Notes under the pieces: model-generated
What the model was told of the DNA's origin: nothing
The model's database searches: none
Seen by the model: the letters and a program-made list of their open reading frames with translations, nothing else
Assembly: GCA_905480575.1 (NCBI GenBank)
Contig: CAJQQZ010000016.1
Coordinates: 1-63,943 of the forward strand
DNA: 63,943 nt
From: an uncultured Alphaproteobacteria bacterium
GTDB taxonomy: Bacteria > Pseudomonadota > Alphaproteobacteria > UBA7985 > CAJQQZ01
Direction of reading: 5' to 3'
Shown: positions 8,464-17,518 of the stretch, piece after piece
How the letters are laid out: every line of letters begins with the position of its first letter
Numbering within the stretch: position 1 is the stretch's first letter
Program-made: the position numbers and the translations under genes

Positions 8464-10512
8464 CTAAAACAGCGTCAAAATATAGGCCAGTATTTGCTCT
8501 ATGCGCGTTAGCAGGGTTTGAACGGCTGTCGGTGCCGTTAGCACATTGATGGATACACCTGCGACAATGGCGGAAAAGACGCCGCCCGCGGCGATCAGGC
8601 CTTTGCGCATCAAGGACATCTTGCGGGCCTTGGTTTTTGGGTCGAGGGCTTCGTCCATGTCGGGCTCGCGCTTGGCGGCGTTCAAGAGGTTGGCGGGGTG
8701 CTCAACCGCTTCTCTTGTTTCCGGGGTTAGGCTCTCCTCAGCTTCCTGTGTTGACAGCAAATCCTGAATGTCGCGCAATATTTGGGTAATCGTCTGGTCA
8801 TTGAGAGCATCGGGGCGCGGTTGCGGTGCGGGCCTGGGTGCATCGGGATCATTGGCGGGGAGGGGCTGGTGCTCAATGCGGGGACGCAGGCCCTCATGAC
8901 CAGCCAGCAAAGCGTCACAGCGACCCAGCAGATTGCTTTGCCAAATCCGATCTGGATCATAGTGATTGATGTCTGTTCGGATGATCTGAACTTTGCTGTC
9001 CAACAGGTGCCAGTTAACTTCTGCACCAGTTTTCGCGATGTCCAACGATTTGGATAAAGCGGTTTGGTAGCGTTCCAATTGCTGACCAAAGGGAGGCGGG
9101 GCCTGAAACAGCGGCAGCTGGAAGTCCGTGACGAAATCGATCATAAAATCCAACTGTGTCTCTAACCGTTGAACCAAGTCTTTCTGGTCGGGGGCCAGTG
9201 GTGGCATGTTCCGGGGGCGGTTGAAGGAAGCGACTTTGCCATCGACCAGATCGAACTCCTGTCCGCTGGCGTTGGTCATCCGACTTCTTAAATCGCTTGA
9301 ACTCGGCGGTGACAGCTTGTCTTTGATGGATTGCAACAGCTTCGCGACCGTCGGATGGTCGGGGTCCAGGTCGTCCAATGATAGACCACTCAAGTCAGCG
9401 TATCGGATTTCCGAAAAGCCAAAAGGAAGCTCGGCTTTATCGAGGCGCGCGTGAACCAGCTTGTTACCGTTCTTTCCTGCCCAGGCTTCGTCGCGAACCG
9501 AGGTAGATAGTACGCTATCCGTCGACCAAAGCGTGAAAACCACGGGTGCATTGGCGAGGTTCTTAGCGACCTGATTACGCCAGTTCTCACCAAAGTTCGT
9601 ATCTTCATCCCACCAACAGGTGAGGCCTTGCCCAACCAAGAAATGCCGAATTTCTCTGACCTGTTCTTTGTTCTCGTGACTGTAAGACAAGAAGATGAAG
9701 GGTTGATCTGGGTTTGGAATTTCCATAGTTTGAGGTGGTTCGTTTACAGCTTCATCTTGATCGTCAGTCTCTTCTTCAACAACCTCAATTTCCTCACTCG
9801 TGTGCCCTCGCCAATTGGGCCAGCGTTCTGGGCGGTCGATGTGTTCCGGCAAAATGGTGCCGCTGTCACCATTCATGCCATTGACTTGAATTTGCGTGAG
9901 AAAATATGAATCAGAAAGATCTGTTCTGATTTCAATGCGAGATCTTTTATCTAGATACGAAGTTGCCAAGAAACTGCGAACGTCAGCTAAATCTAATTGA
10001 GTACCTTCCATGTTAGTTTTTCCCAAATTGGCACCTTTCAGGTCTGCCCTTAACAAATCTGCCTGCGAAAGCTGAGTTTCTCTTAAGTCAGCTGCTCCAA
10101 ATACTGCGTATACTAAGATTGCATTACTGAGATTGGCTTTTCTTAAATCTGAATCAGTTAGATTGCTTTTCATCAGATTAGAAAATTGCAGATTACTCCC
10201 TCGTAGGTCAGCAGCTTTTAGTCCGGCTTCATATAAATTAACCCTTTCTAAGTTTGCGTTCTGTAGCAGTGCATCTTTCAGATTGGCGTTTTGTAGATTA
10301 CAAGACTGTAAGTCAGAATCCCTCAAATCTGCGTCCCTTAAATCAATGCCGACTAACGAAACACGATCTTCCAAATCAAGTTCGCCGGTAGCTTCGAATT
10401 CGTCATAAAAACTCACACCAATGAAATCTGGAACAAAATCGTCTTCTTTCCGACGCCTGTTCCAGGCTTCAACGCCTTCAAGGAGCCATTCTATGTGTTG
10501 AGGATTTGCCAT
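8464..10512 (-). CDS. Pentapeptide-repeat plus TIR-domain protein, C-terminal membrane segment (paralogue 1)
   Basis: 682 residues. Residues 1-40 (HIEWLLEGVEAWNRRR...) form the conserved lead-in seen before many pentapeptide domains. About 51-178 is a pentapeptide right-handed helix (repeated A/N-(D/N)-L-x-x). FLTQ...GDSGTILPEHIDRPERWPNW is the usual cap. Residues 271-375 form a TIR domain: FIFLSYSHENKEQ, CWWDED, and SVRDEAW with a possible catalytic Glu near 342. A polar linker and a hydrophobic helix (about 640-665) end the protein. TIR domains of this kind can be NAD hydrolases or adaptors in immunity; activity here is inferred. The pentapeptide part is strikingly AT-rich. The paralogue is at 49937. 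Confidence 0.85.
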   Translation of the reverse strand: MANPQHIEWLLEGVEAWNRRRKEDDFVPDFIGVSFYDEFEATGELDLEDRVSLVGIDLRDADLRDSDLQSCNLQNANLKDALLQNANLERVNLYEAGLKAADLRGSNLQFSNLMKSNLTDSDLRKANLSNAILVYAVFGAADLRETQLSQADLLRADLKGANLGKTNMEGTQLDLADVRSFLATSYLDKRSRIEIRTDLSDSYFLTQIQVNGMNGDSGTILPEHIDRPERWPNWRGHTSEEIEVVEEETDDQDEAVNEPPQTMEIPNPDQPFIFLSYSHENKEQVREIRHFLVGQGLTCWWDEDTNFGENWRNQVAKNLANAPVVFTLWSTDSVLSTSVRDEAWAGKNGNKLVHARLDKAELPFGFSEIRYADLSGLSLDDLDPDHPTVAKLLQSIKDKLSPPSSSDLRSRMTNASGQEFDLVDGKVASFNRPRNMPPLAPDQKDLVQRLETQLDFMIDFVTDFQLPLFQAPPPFGQQLERYQTALSKSLDIAKTGAEVNWHLLDSKVQIIRTDINHYDPDRIWQSNLLGRCDALLAGHEGLRPRIEHQPLPANDPDAPRPAPQPRPDALNDQTITQILRDIQDLLSTQEAEESLTPETREAVEHPANLLNAAKREPDMDEALDPKTKARKMSLMRKGLIAAGGVFSAIVAGVSINVLTAPTAVQTLLTRIEQILAYILTLF

Positions 10513-10555
10513 GGGGTGGGGAGGGGCTTTCGGTGGCTGGCGGTTGCGAATGCGT

Positions 10556-10586
10556 TCACCCTAAAGGCGTTGGGTGGTTTTGGCAA
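10556..10586 (-). promoter_or_regulatory. Conserved upstream element shared by the two TIR genes
   Basis: On the minus strand ATTGCCAAAACCACCC, then a GCC-rich spacer and TTTAGGGTGA, 43 bases before the TIR start. The same arrangement (ATTGCCAAAACACCCC ... TTAAGGTGA) occurs 26 bases before the second TIR gene at 51586-51617. TTGCCA could be a -35 box and TTTAGGGT a poor -10. It could instead be a regulator site. Confidence 0.45.
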
Positions 10587-10619
10587 TCCGGGAACCGTGG
10601 GCTCGCCCAACAACCGCCT

Positions 10620-12965
10620 TCAGAGGCCCGCCCACCGACTGATGCGTTCGGCGATTTGGATGGCGCTGCCGCTGTGCAACATGGAGAGGTGGTCGCCGGT
10701 TTGGCGGAAGAGGTCGGCTTGGCCTCCAAAGAGTTTTTGCCAGTGGGGCAGTTTGCCCGCTGGAAAATCATCGCCATAAAAGATCGCGACTTTGGCTAGG
10801 TTGAGCGGGCGCGGGTTGTAGAGCCGGTCGCCGGGGTAGTCCTCTTCAAAACCCAGAGGTGCTGGCTTTCGCAACTGCTGCTTGGCCACTGCCGCCGTGT
10901 AGTGCAGCCACTTGGGGCGCTGAAAGAACTTGGAGTAGGGATCGATCAGAACCAGTGACGTGCTTGTTTGTGGTGTCAGGCGTGCGATTTCCAGCGCGAC
11001 CAGACCGGCGTAAGAGAAACCGATTAACAACCGCTCGGCTTCATCGGGCAGGTGCCGCACGGCTTCCCGCGCTTTGGCTTCGATAGAGATCGCTCTGGAC
11101 CTGGCGAAATAGTCGGCGGTGCACCCAAGCACCCTGACATCACGGTCGAAGGCCGCCGCCAGATCGAAGTAGTCCGACACCCCGCCGTCATAGACATGGG
11201 TCACGTAGAGGGACTTGGCTGTGGTACCAGGTTTCAGGACCCGGATGCGTTCCTGGCTGTCACTGTCAATCAGGTTGGCGAGCGTGGTAATGGTCGCGCC
11301 ACCAACGATGAAACTGTCCAGGCTGATCCGCTTGTGGAACAGCCGTTCAACATCCAACAGCATGTCCATAGAGCTGAGCGAATCCCCGCCAATATCAAAG
11401 AAGTTATCGTTGATGCCAAAGTCCTGCCAGCTCAACACCCGGTGCCAGATGTCCGCGAGCTGTTGTTCGGTTGGTGACAGTTGGGCTTGGGGCTTGGTGG
11501 CTTGCGCCGATGCGGTATCCGACAGCTGGTTCCGCCTGATCTTGCCTGTGACGGTTTTGGGCAGTTCCGTTACCTGGTGCAGGTCCTTGGGGATCATATA
11601 GGGCGGCAGGCCTTGACCCAGAAAATCTCTAATTTCTTGCTCTGTGGCTGTGCCGACATAAAAGCCAAAGAGACGGTTGATGCGCCTCTGGTCTGGCTCT
11701 GTGATGACTGCGCATTCACGCACATCTGGATGGCGGTTTATCTCCGTCTCGATCAAGGACAGGCGCACGTTCAAACCGTTGATGCGCACCTGATCATCCT
11801 TGCGACCCATATAGTGCAGGTCGCCGTCATCATCGTAGTAGCCGAGGTCGCCGGTGGCATAAGTGCGCTGTCCCGCTGCATCGGTGGCGTACTTGCTGTT
11901 TTCCTCGTCCGCACCACCGATATAGCCATCGGGCAAGAGAGGCGAGGTGACGATGATCTCACCGATCTGTCCGGCTTTCACCTCTTCACCGTCGTCAGCT
12001 AATAAAGTCAGGCGATGGGGAGCGATCGCCGGACCCGCCGGGATAGTCAGCGCTGAGAAGGCATCGCCGTTGCGAATTCGAAAGCTGGTCAGCCAGGTGG
12101 CCTCCATGGCGGCGTAAGCGTTGAGGAGGACCGCACTTGGTTTGGTGAGCTTGTTGAAGATAGCGACCTCGTGATGGGTAACGGCCTCGCCGCTGAGACC
12201 AACCAACCGCAGGTCTGGCAGTGTACGTCCAGCGTTCTCGAACAGCTTAAAAAGCGCCAGATAGCCCAGCAGGACGGTGGCCTTATCCTCGGCTAGGCGA
12301 TCAATGATCTGGCCCATGCCTTCAACAGAGGTGTCGATGCAAGTGACCGTTGCTCCAGCAGCCAAGGTCGCCAGGATAGATTCCATCCAAAAATTCCCGG
12401 TATGCACGACGATGTCGTCATCGCTCAGTCTGTATTCGTTGTGATGGATGCGGGTGTACTCGCCCTCCATATAGCGGGTGTAGGGGATGATCTTGGGTTT
12501 GCCTGTGGAGCCAGAGCTGCATTGCAACAAGGCGACATTGCTCTCGGGAAAGGTCTCGATTTTTAGGGGCGCGGCGGTCGGCGCTGCCATTGGCGCGCGC
12601 GGCATTTCCCAGATTGGCACGGTGCCTTTTGGTGGCGCTGGATCATTATCGGTGATCACGAGCGAGACATTGGCCCTGGCGCAAACGTCATCGATGATTG
12701 GCAGCGGGTATTTCAGGTTTAGCGGGAAGAAAGCGAGGCCTAGTTTCTGGGTCGCGATGAAGGCTACAATCAGGCTGATGCCGTTTGATCCGAAATAGGC
12801 CAAGGGGCGTGCGGGATCGAGGTTTGCCGCCTGTAACTGCCGCGCGACTTCGTCAGTCCACTGCCACAACTCAGCAAAAGTGAGCGATTGGTTGGCGGCG
12901 ATCACCGCCGCTTTATCGGGCCTGTTTTGAACCTGGCGTTCTATTTCTGACAGTGTTAAAAACAT
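10620..12965 (-). CDS. Stand-alone NRPS: adenylation, carrier and thioesterase domains
   Basis: 781 residues in the order A-PCP-TE with no condensation domain. The adenylation core shows SSGSTGKPK (A3, 150-158), TGDLG (A7, 371-375), GRKDDQVRINGLNVRL (A8) and TGKIRR (A10). The carrier serine is S529 in DIGGDSL. The thioesterase has GFSYAG (S651), LVLIDP (D675) and GDH (H759), a full triad. Such A-T-TE enzymes activate one amino or aryl/keto acid and release it as a dimer, ester or free product. No phosphopantetheinyl transferase or tailoring gene is beside it. The product is unknown. It lies 107 bases upstream of the TIR gene on the same strand. Confidence 0.85.
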   Translation of the reverse strand: MFLTLSEIERQVQNRPDKAAVIAANQSLTFAELWQWTDEVARQLQAANLDPARPLAYFGSNGISLIVAFIATQKLGLAFFPLNLKYPLPIIDDVCARANVSLVITDNDPAPPKGTVPIWEMPRAPMAAPTAAPLKIETFPESNVALLQCSSGSTGKPKIIPYTRYMEGEYTRIHHNEYRLSDDDIVVHTGNFWMESILATLAAGATVTCIDTSVEGMGQIIDRLAEDKATVLLGYLALFKLFENAGRTLPDLRLVGLSGEAVTHHEVAIFNKLTKPSAVLLNAYAAMEATWLTSFRIRNGDAFSALTIPAGPAIAPHRLTLLADDGEEVKAGQIGEIIVTSPLLPDGYIGGADEENSKYATDAAGQRTYATGDLGYYDDDGDLHYMGRKDDQVRINGLNVRLSLIETEINRHPDVRECAVITEPDQRRINRLFGFYVGTATEQEIRDFLGQGLPPYMIPKDLHQVTELPKTVTGKIRRNQLSDTASAQATKPQAQLSPTEQQLADIWHRVLSWQDFGINDNFFDIGGDSLSSMDMLLDVERLFHKRISLDSFIVGGATITTLANLIDSDSQERIRVLKPGTTAKSLYVTHVYDGGVSDYFDLAAAFDRDVRVLGCTADYFARSRAISIEAKAREAVRHLPDEAERLLIGFSYAGLVALEIARLTPQTSTSLVLIDPYSKFFQRPKWLHYTAAVAKQQLRKPAPLGFEEDYPGDRLYNPRPLNLAKVAIFYGDDFPAGKLPHWQKLFGGQADLFRQTGDHLSMLHSGSAIQIAERISRWAGL

Positions 12966-13159
12966 AGTCGCGAGCAGCGAAGCCTTTAGATGAGAGCCGT
13001 GATGCTTGCACTATAGAAGCTGTGTTCTTGAATTGACAGAAGCCATCGGATTCCATTTTGCTGATGGGGCGGCAATTCTCTTTGAGGATACAAAGATCCC
13101 TGATATTTTGCTGTGCAAAATTCTGGGATGACGGCTGGAGGGCAGGGACGAAAAGCACC

Positions 13160-15754
13160 CTAAAAACTCGAACAATCCAAGCCTTCTTGCGCTCTGAGCA
13201 GCCTTCGTAAAGCGCGGCGTATGCGCAGGAGGCGGTGGGCCTCGGTGGAGCCTGGGGTGGTCAGGGCCAGGTCGGCTTCGGCTTTAACCAAGGCTTGCTC
13301 GGCTTGGTTGCGGTCAACGTTGGCCAGCAGTTCCTCCTCAGTTTCTTCGCCGTCCCACCATTGCCTGGAGGAGGCACCCGCCGACGCACCGGCGGCGGCG
13401 ACCTGATCCAGCGCCGCTTGCGCCATGTCTTTGGCGGCTTGCTCGACATTGATCTGGCGGTAGGTGTCGTCACCGGTGACACGGCTTGCGCTTTCAAACA
13501 CGATGAGCGAGGCCGCGTGCGCCGCCGCGGTCAAGGGAATGCCACCGATCACCAACTCAACTGTCATGTTGACCCCGGCTCGGGCCGCTGCATCCGTCAC
13601 GGCTTTGCCTTGAGATTGCAGGTCCGACATCTCTGCGACTGCTGCGGCGACGGTTGCCGCCAACAGGAACCGGTCCAGCGGTCCCATGCCTTTGATCGCG
13701 TCACCGAACTCAGCCTTGCGCGTCATCTCCATGATATCGCCAGCGGCTTTCATGTTGGCGCTCGTAACACGCCCGAAGTCTGCCATCATGTTGGCGAGCT
13801 TCGGCAAGTGCAAGCTATTGAGCGAGGTCGCCGCCGCCTTCATCTCGGTCAGTTTTGACAAGGCCGCCCGGGCCTCTTTGCTCCGCCTCAATCCGCCCTT
13901 GAGTGGTCCCTTTTCAAAGGCCTCTATGGCGGTGGAGAAACTAGAGCTCGAGAAATAGCCGTTGGCTTCGATCACCTCATTTAAGGTTTTGGTAAATTCA
14001 CGAACCAGCTTATTGCGTGCCTTCTTGAACTTCTGTCCCTTGCCAAGACCAGGCAGGGAGGAGAGCTCCGTCATCTGTCGTTGCAGGCGTGTCAGGGCCA
14101 ACTGCGCCTGCGTGAGTGCCACCCGGTTGATGCCGAACTCTGCGCCGTCCTTCCAACCGGCCAACCAGTCGATGTCGTTCTTGAGGTCGAGAATCTGCTC
14201 GGCGTAACTCTGGGCCTGCGCCGGTGGTTTGCCAAAGGGCCTGCCGTCGCCAACGCCGGTGTCAGCCAAGGATGCCAGCAGCGCGTCACGGATGGTGCCA
14301 TAGGTTTGCCCCGATGGCGAAATGTACACAAGATCACCGTAAGCACCCTGACGACAGTTGCGCTCTCTATCACTTTCAGACAGCCTGCCGAGGGCACCGC
14401 CATGGCGGTCCATCAAGGCGCTGCCCTGACTGGAGCCTCCGCAGGGGGTTTGAGCCAAAGCAGTGGCGAGGCGACCGGCGAGGTCTTCTTCGCGCTTGTC
14501 GATGTCGGCTTGCCAGATTTCGCGGTGACGATCCAGAACCTCCAGCCACTTGTTAATCTTGGCGGTTTTATCATCGATGACGCCCTCGCGCGCCCGTCGC
14601 CAATGGCCGTAGTTCTTTGAATGTTTGGCCTTGTCTTCGGCCTTCTCTGCTTTTGCCATTGCTTCACGGATGGCGGTGCCGGTAGTTGAGTATCCCATCT
14701 CCGGCACGTAGGCAGCAGCCTCATCTCCTATGGCTTGATAGTGGGCCAGGTCGCGCTGTAACTCAGAGATTTTATCGTCGATGTCATCTTTGCTCAGTCG
14801 GTATCCGACCTTGTTGTTGTAGTTGATGTAGAGGCCATTGCCCCAGCCTTGCTTCACCTCATTCAGGGCGGCGGTCGCCTCGTCGACAAGACCTTGCACA
14901 TGGTTACGGTCGGTACTGTACCCCAGAGTGGGAACGTAAAGTTTGAAGGTGCCAGCGGCAATTTGCATCCGGGCTTCGCGCAGGGCGTCCAGCCGCTTTT
15001 GCAACTCCTTGTCGATGCCTGCCCCGTCAAGACTATAGCCCAAGGTTGGCAGGTAATAAGCGTTCTTGCGGGCGAGCGTGTCGGCAAGCTTTTCTCGCTC
15101 GGCCGCAAGGCGTTCCTGCGCGCCGCTCCAGGAAATCGAATAGCCCATGAAGCCCAAATAGATCGGCACATTACCTGCCGCGTGGTCCGCCGTGGTCTTG
15201 GCGCGGGCCGCCGTTTCCTTGGTGACGAAGTCTTGCCAGCCTTTGGTGCTGCTGGAGTACCCCAGTTTGGGGGCATAGCCGGTGACCTCTCTGGCGGCAT
15301 GTTTGGCGGAGAGGTCAGCGATTGATTTGCGCAGAGATTTGATTGAGTTCTCATCCTTGGCCTTGATGGCTTTCCTGAGTTGGGTGTGGAGCTCGGCGAG
15401 ACGCTTGTTGACCGAGGCCGCGATATCAGAAATTGCCAATTTAGCCGCACCGATACGGTTGTCGTGGTTATCAAGGTCAGCCTGGCGCTTGGCATCAAAA
15501 TTGGCGCGCGATGCCGTCAGCTTTGCCATGAATTCGCGGATAGACTCCGCTGCTTCGGCTGTTTTGGTCGCATGATGATCGCGCCCCTGTTGGGCCTTTT
15601 CAACGCTGTCTAAAAAGGGCTGGAGAACACGTTCAGTTGTTTTCTGGCATGTTGGTGGATCGTCATCTGCCGCGGCCAAAGCAGCAGGCAAACTGGCGAA
15701 GGACAGCGCCCCGACAAGCGTGATCAGAAGTGAGAAAGTAACGACAAAGCGCAT
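13160..15754 (-). CDS. Secreted alpha-helical protein with six GYS repeats
   Basis: 864 residues from the ATG at 15754, chosen for its Shine-Dalgarno (GGGAGGAT) and signal peptide (to about residue 28); the frame is open 82 codons further but without such signals. Residues 30-160 are helical and charged. Then comes a unit ending in Y-x-P-x-(L/M)-G-Y-S, with the Gly at about 165, 204, 239, 278, 317 and 354 (35-39 residue period; the fifth is GYR). A lysine/alanine-rich coil and a Cys-containing middle follow. Two apolar stretches around IGGIPLTAAAHAASLIVF may enter a membrane. I recognise no family. It is divergent from the 15940 oxidase and upstream of the NRPS gene. Confidence 0.8.
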   Translation of the reverse strand: MRFVVTFSLLITLVGALSFASLPAALAAADDDPPTCQKTTERVLQPFLDSVEKAQQGRDHHATKTAEAAESIREFMAKLTASRANFDAKRQADLDNHDNRIGAAKLAISDIAASVNKRLAELHTQLRKAIKAKDENSIKSLRKSIADLSAKHAAREVTGYAPKLGYSSSTKGWQDFVTKETAARAKTTADHAAGNVPIYLGFMGYSISWSGAQERLAAEREKLADTLARKNAYYLPTLGYSLDGAGIDKELQKRLDALREARMQIAAGTFKLYVPTLGYSTDRNHVQGLVDEATAALNEVKQGWGNGLYINYNNKVGYRLSKDDIDDKISELQRDLAHYQAIGDEAAAYVPEMGYSTTGTAIREAMAKAEKAEDKAKHSKNYGHWRRAREGVIDDKTAKINKWLEVLDRHREIWQADIDKREEDLAGRLATALAQTPCGGSSQGSALMDRHGGALGRLSESDRERNCRQGAYGDLVYISPSGQTYGTIRDALLASLADTGVGDGRPFGKPPAQAQSYAEQILDLKNDIDWLAGWKDGAEFGINRVALTQAQLALTRLQRQMTELSSLPGLGKGQKFKKARNKLVREFTKTLNEVIEANGYFSSSSFSTAIEAFEKGPLKGGLRRSKEARAALSKLTEMKAAATSLNSLHLPKLANMMADFGRVTSANMKAAGDIMEMTRKAEFGDAIKGMGPLDRFLLAATVAAAVAEMSDLQSQGKAVTDAAARAGVNMTVELVIGGIPLTAAAHAASLIVFESASRVTGDDTYRQINVEQAAKDMAQAALDQVAAAGASAGASSRQWWDGEETEEELLANVDRNQAEQALVKAEADLALTTPGSTEAHRLLRIRRALRRLLRAQEGLDCSSF

Positions 15755-15939
15755 AGAACTATCCTCCCAATAGAGAGACATAATAGAAAATTTCCGCCCA
15801 TCTGGCAAATTGATGGCTTTGGGTGAGCGGGCTGGGCAGTGAACGGCAGCTGCTGTTGACGATTGCCTCCTTCGACCATTGACAGATCCGGTGCTGGCTT
15901 TAAGTCTGTTTGGACAGATGAAATTAAAGGCCACAATCC

Positions 15940-17250
15940 ATGACCAACTCGATCTTTCTTCCCGATCACAAAGAACAACCCTTCTGGTGGGAGGGCGCAC
16001 CGCGGCCAGCCGATGACAATGCCGTTCTGCCTGCTAGTGCCGACGTTGTGATCATCGGTTCGGGCTACACTGGGCTGAACGCTGCGATTGAAACTGCGCG
16101 GGCAGGGCGACACACAGTTGTCGTCGATGCAGAGGCCGCAGGGTGGGGGTGTAGCTCGCGCAATGGTGGTCAAGTTTCACCGTCGCTCAAGTGGTCTTAC
16201 CATGAGTTGGTGGATAAGTTCGGGCCAGAGCTGGGATATGAAATCGCTAGAGAAGGCGATGCAGCGCTCAAGTGGATCGGTGCTTTTGTTGAGGGAGAGG
16301 GCATTGATTGCGATTTCCAACGGGTCGGACGTTTTCACGGCGCGCATGCCGCCAGCACCTACGAAGGACTAGCCACGCGCAACCTGAAGGAAGTCCCCGA
16401 TGATATCAAGCTAGAGGCCCACATGGTGCCGAAGTCTGAGCTCCGCAGCGAGATGGACACGGACTATTATCATGGCGGTATCGTCTTCCCCCATCACTGT
16501 TCCTTGCAACCGGCCAAGTATCATCTGGGCCTGTTGGAGCTAGCCACCAAAGCAGGGGCCGAGGTTGTTTCTCACTGCAAGGTCGAAGGCATCAATAAAG
16601 AGGGCGCTGGGTTTGCGGTCAACACCACAAAAGGGGTGATCGCCGCCAAAGAGGTCATCGTGGCAACTTCGGGCTATACGGGACGAACAACGCCCAGCCT
16701 CATGCCCTGGCACCGCCGTCGTATCATTCCCATTGGCTCTTACATCATTGCCACTGAGCCATTGCCAGAAGAACAGATCAACCGTCTGATGCCTAAGAAC
16801 CGCGTCAACTCTGACACGCGAAAGATGGTCGTTTATTACCGCCAATGCCACGAGGGCAAGCGGATCGTTTTTGGCGGGCGCGTGGCAATCTCTGAGAGTT
16901 CGGCTAGCAAAGCCGCGCCGGACTTGCACAAAGAAATGTGCCGTATCTTCCCTGAGTTGGCGAATACAAAAATCTCCCATTCTTGGATGGGGTTTGTTGG
17001 CTACACGTTCAATTCCTTGCCTCATTTGGGTGTTAAAGACGGCATCCACTATTCCATGGGCTATTGCGGTTCCGGCGTGTCGCTGGCTTCATATTTTGGC
17101 AAGCGGATCGGGCAACGGGTTTTGGGCAAGAAGGAGGGCATTCGCCCGCTTGAGAAAATCAAGTTTGAGACCCGACCTTTCTACAACGGCAAACCCTGGT
17201 TCCTCGAGCCTTCCATTGCCTACTTCCGCTGGAAAGACGGGCGGGCATAG
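15940..17250 (+). CDS. FAD-dependent oxidase, gamma-glutamylputrescine oxidase-like
   Basis: 436 residues. The opening PFWWEGAPRP, the FAD fold DVVIIGSGYTGLNAAIETAR and GCSSRNGGQVSPS match the PuuB-like branch of the DAO family. The C-terminal GYCGSGVSLASYFGKRIG completes the flavin site. It should oxidise an amine (gamma-glutamylputrescine or a related secondary amine) to an aldehyde, H2O2 and a free amine. The aldehyde dehydrogenase at 19884 is a plausible partner, though an MFS gene and two small genes intervene. A puuB name would over-claim the substrate. Confidence 0.83.
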   Translation: MTNSIFLPDHKEQPFWWEGAPRPADDNAVLPASADVVIIGSGYTGLNAAIETARAGRHTVVVDAEAAGWGCSSRNGGQVSPSLKWSYHELVDKFGPELGYEIAREGDAALKWIGAFVEGEGIDCDFQRVGRFHGAHAASTYEGLATRNLKEVPDDIKLEAHMVPKSELRSEMDTDYYHGGIVFPHHCSLQPAKYHLGLLELATKAGAEVVSHCKVEGINKEGAGFAVNTTKGVIAAKEVIVATSGYTGRTTPSLMPWHRRRIIPIGSYIIATEPLPEEQINRLMPKNRVNSDTRKMVVYYRQCHEGKRIVFGGRVAISESSASKAAPDLHKEMCRIFPELANTKISHSWMGFVGYTFNSLPHLGVKDGIHYSMGYCGSGVSLASYFGKRIGQRVLGKKEGIRPLEKIKFETRPFYNGKPWFLEPSIAYFRWKDGRA

Positions 17251-17518
17251 GGGGGGGCAGGCTGCACGATTCCCCATTCAAATACCTTTCCGAACGCGCG
17301 AAGGGGCACCTATCGACATCGCTTCCCATCTTCTTTCCCTCCTGCCTTGCTCCCAGCCTTTTAACATCATTCTGTCCGAGCTTAACATTCCGCATGCAGA
17401 CTCCCGCATTTGCGAAAACTCGTCATAAGGAGGTCGGCTCTCTGTTAGCAGGGCGGAGTTTCCAAGGTTAAAGGGGAAGTGAGCGCCTACTAAAGAGCGC
17501 TAGCAGGAGCGAGTTCCC

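Noticed and set aside
13235-13858. Plus-strand open frame (207 codons)
   Set aside because: It is antisense to the GYS-repeat gene and rich in Gly/Arg/Cys.
15755-16000. 82-codon upstream extension of the GYS-repeat gene
   Set aside because: The signal peptide and a strong Shine-Dalgarno place the start at 15754; the extension would bury the signal peptide and overlap the divergent oxidase gene.
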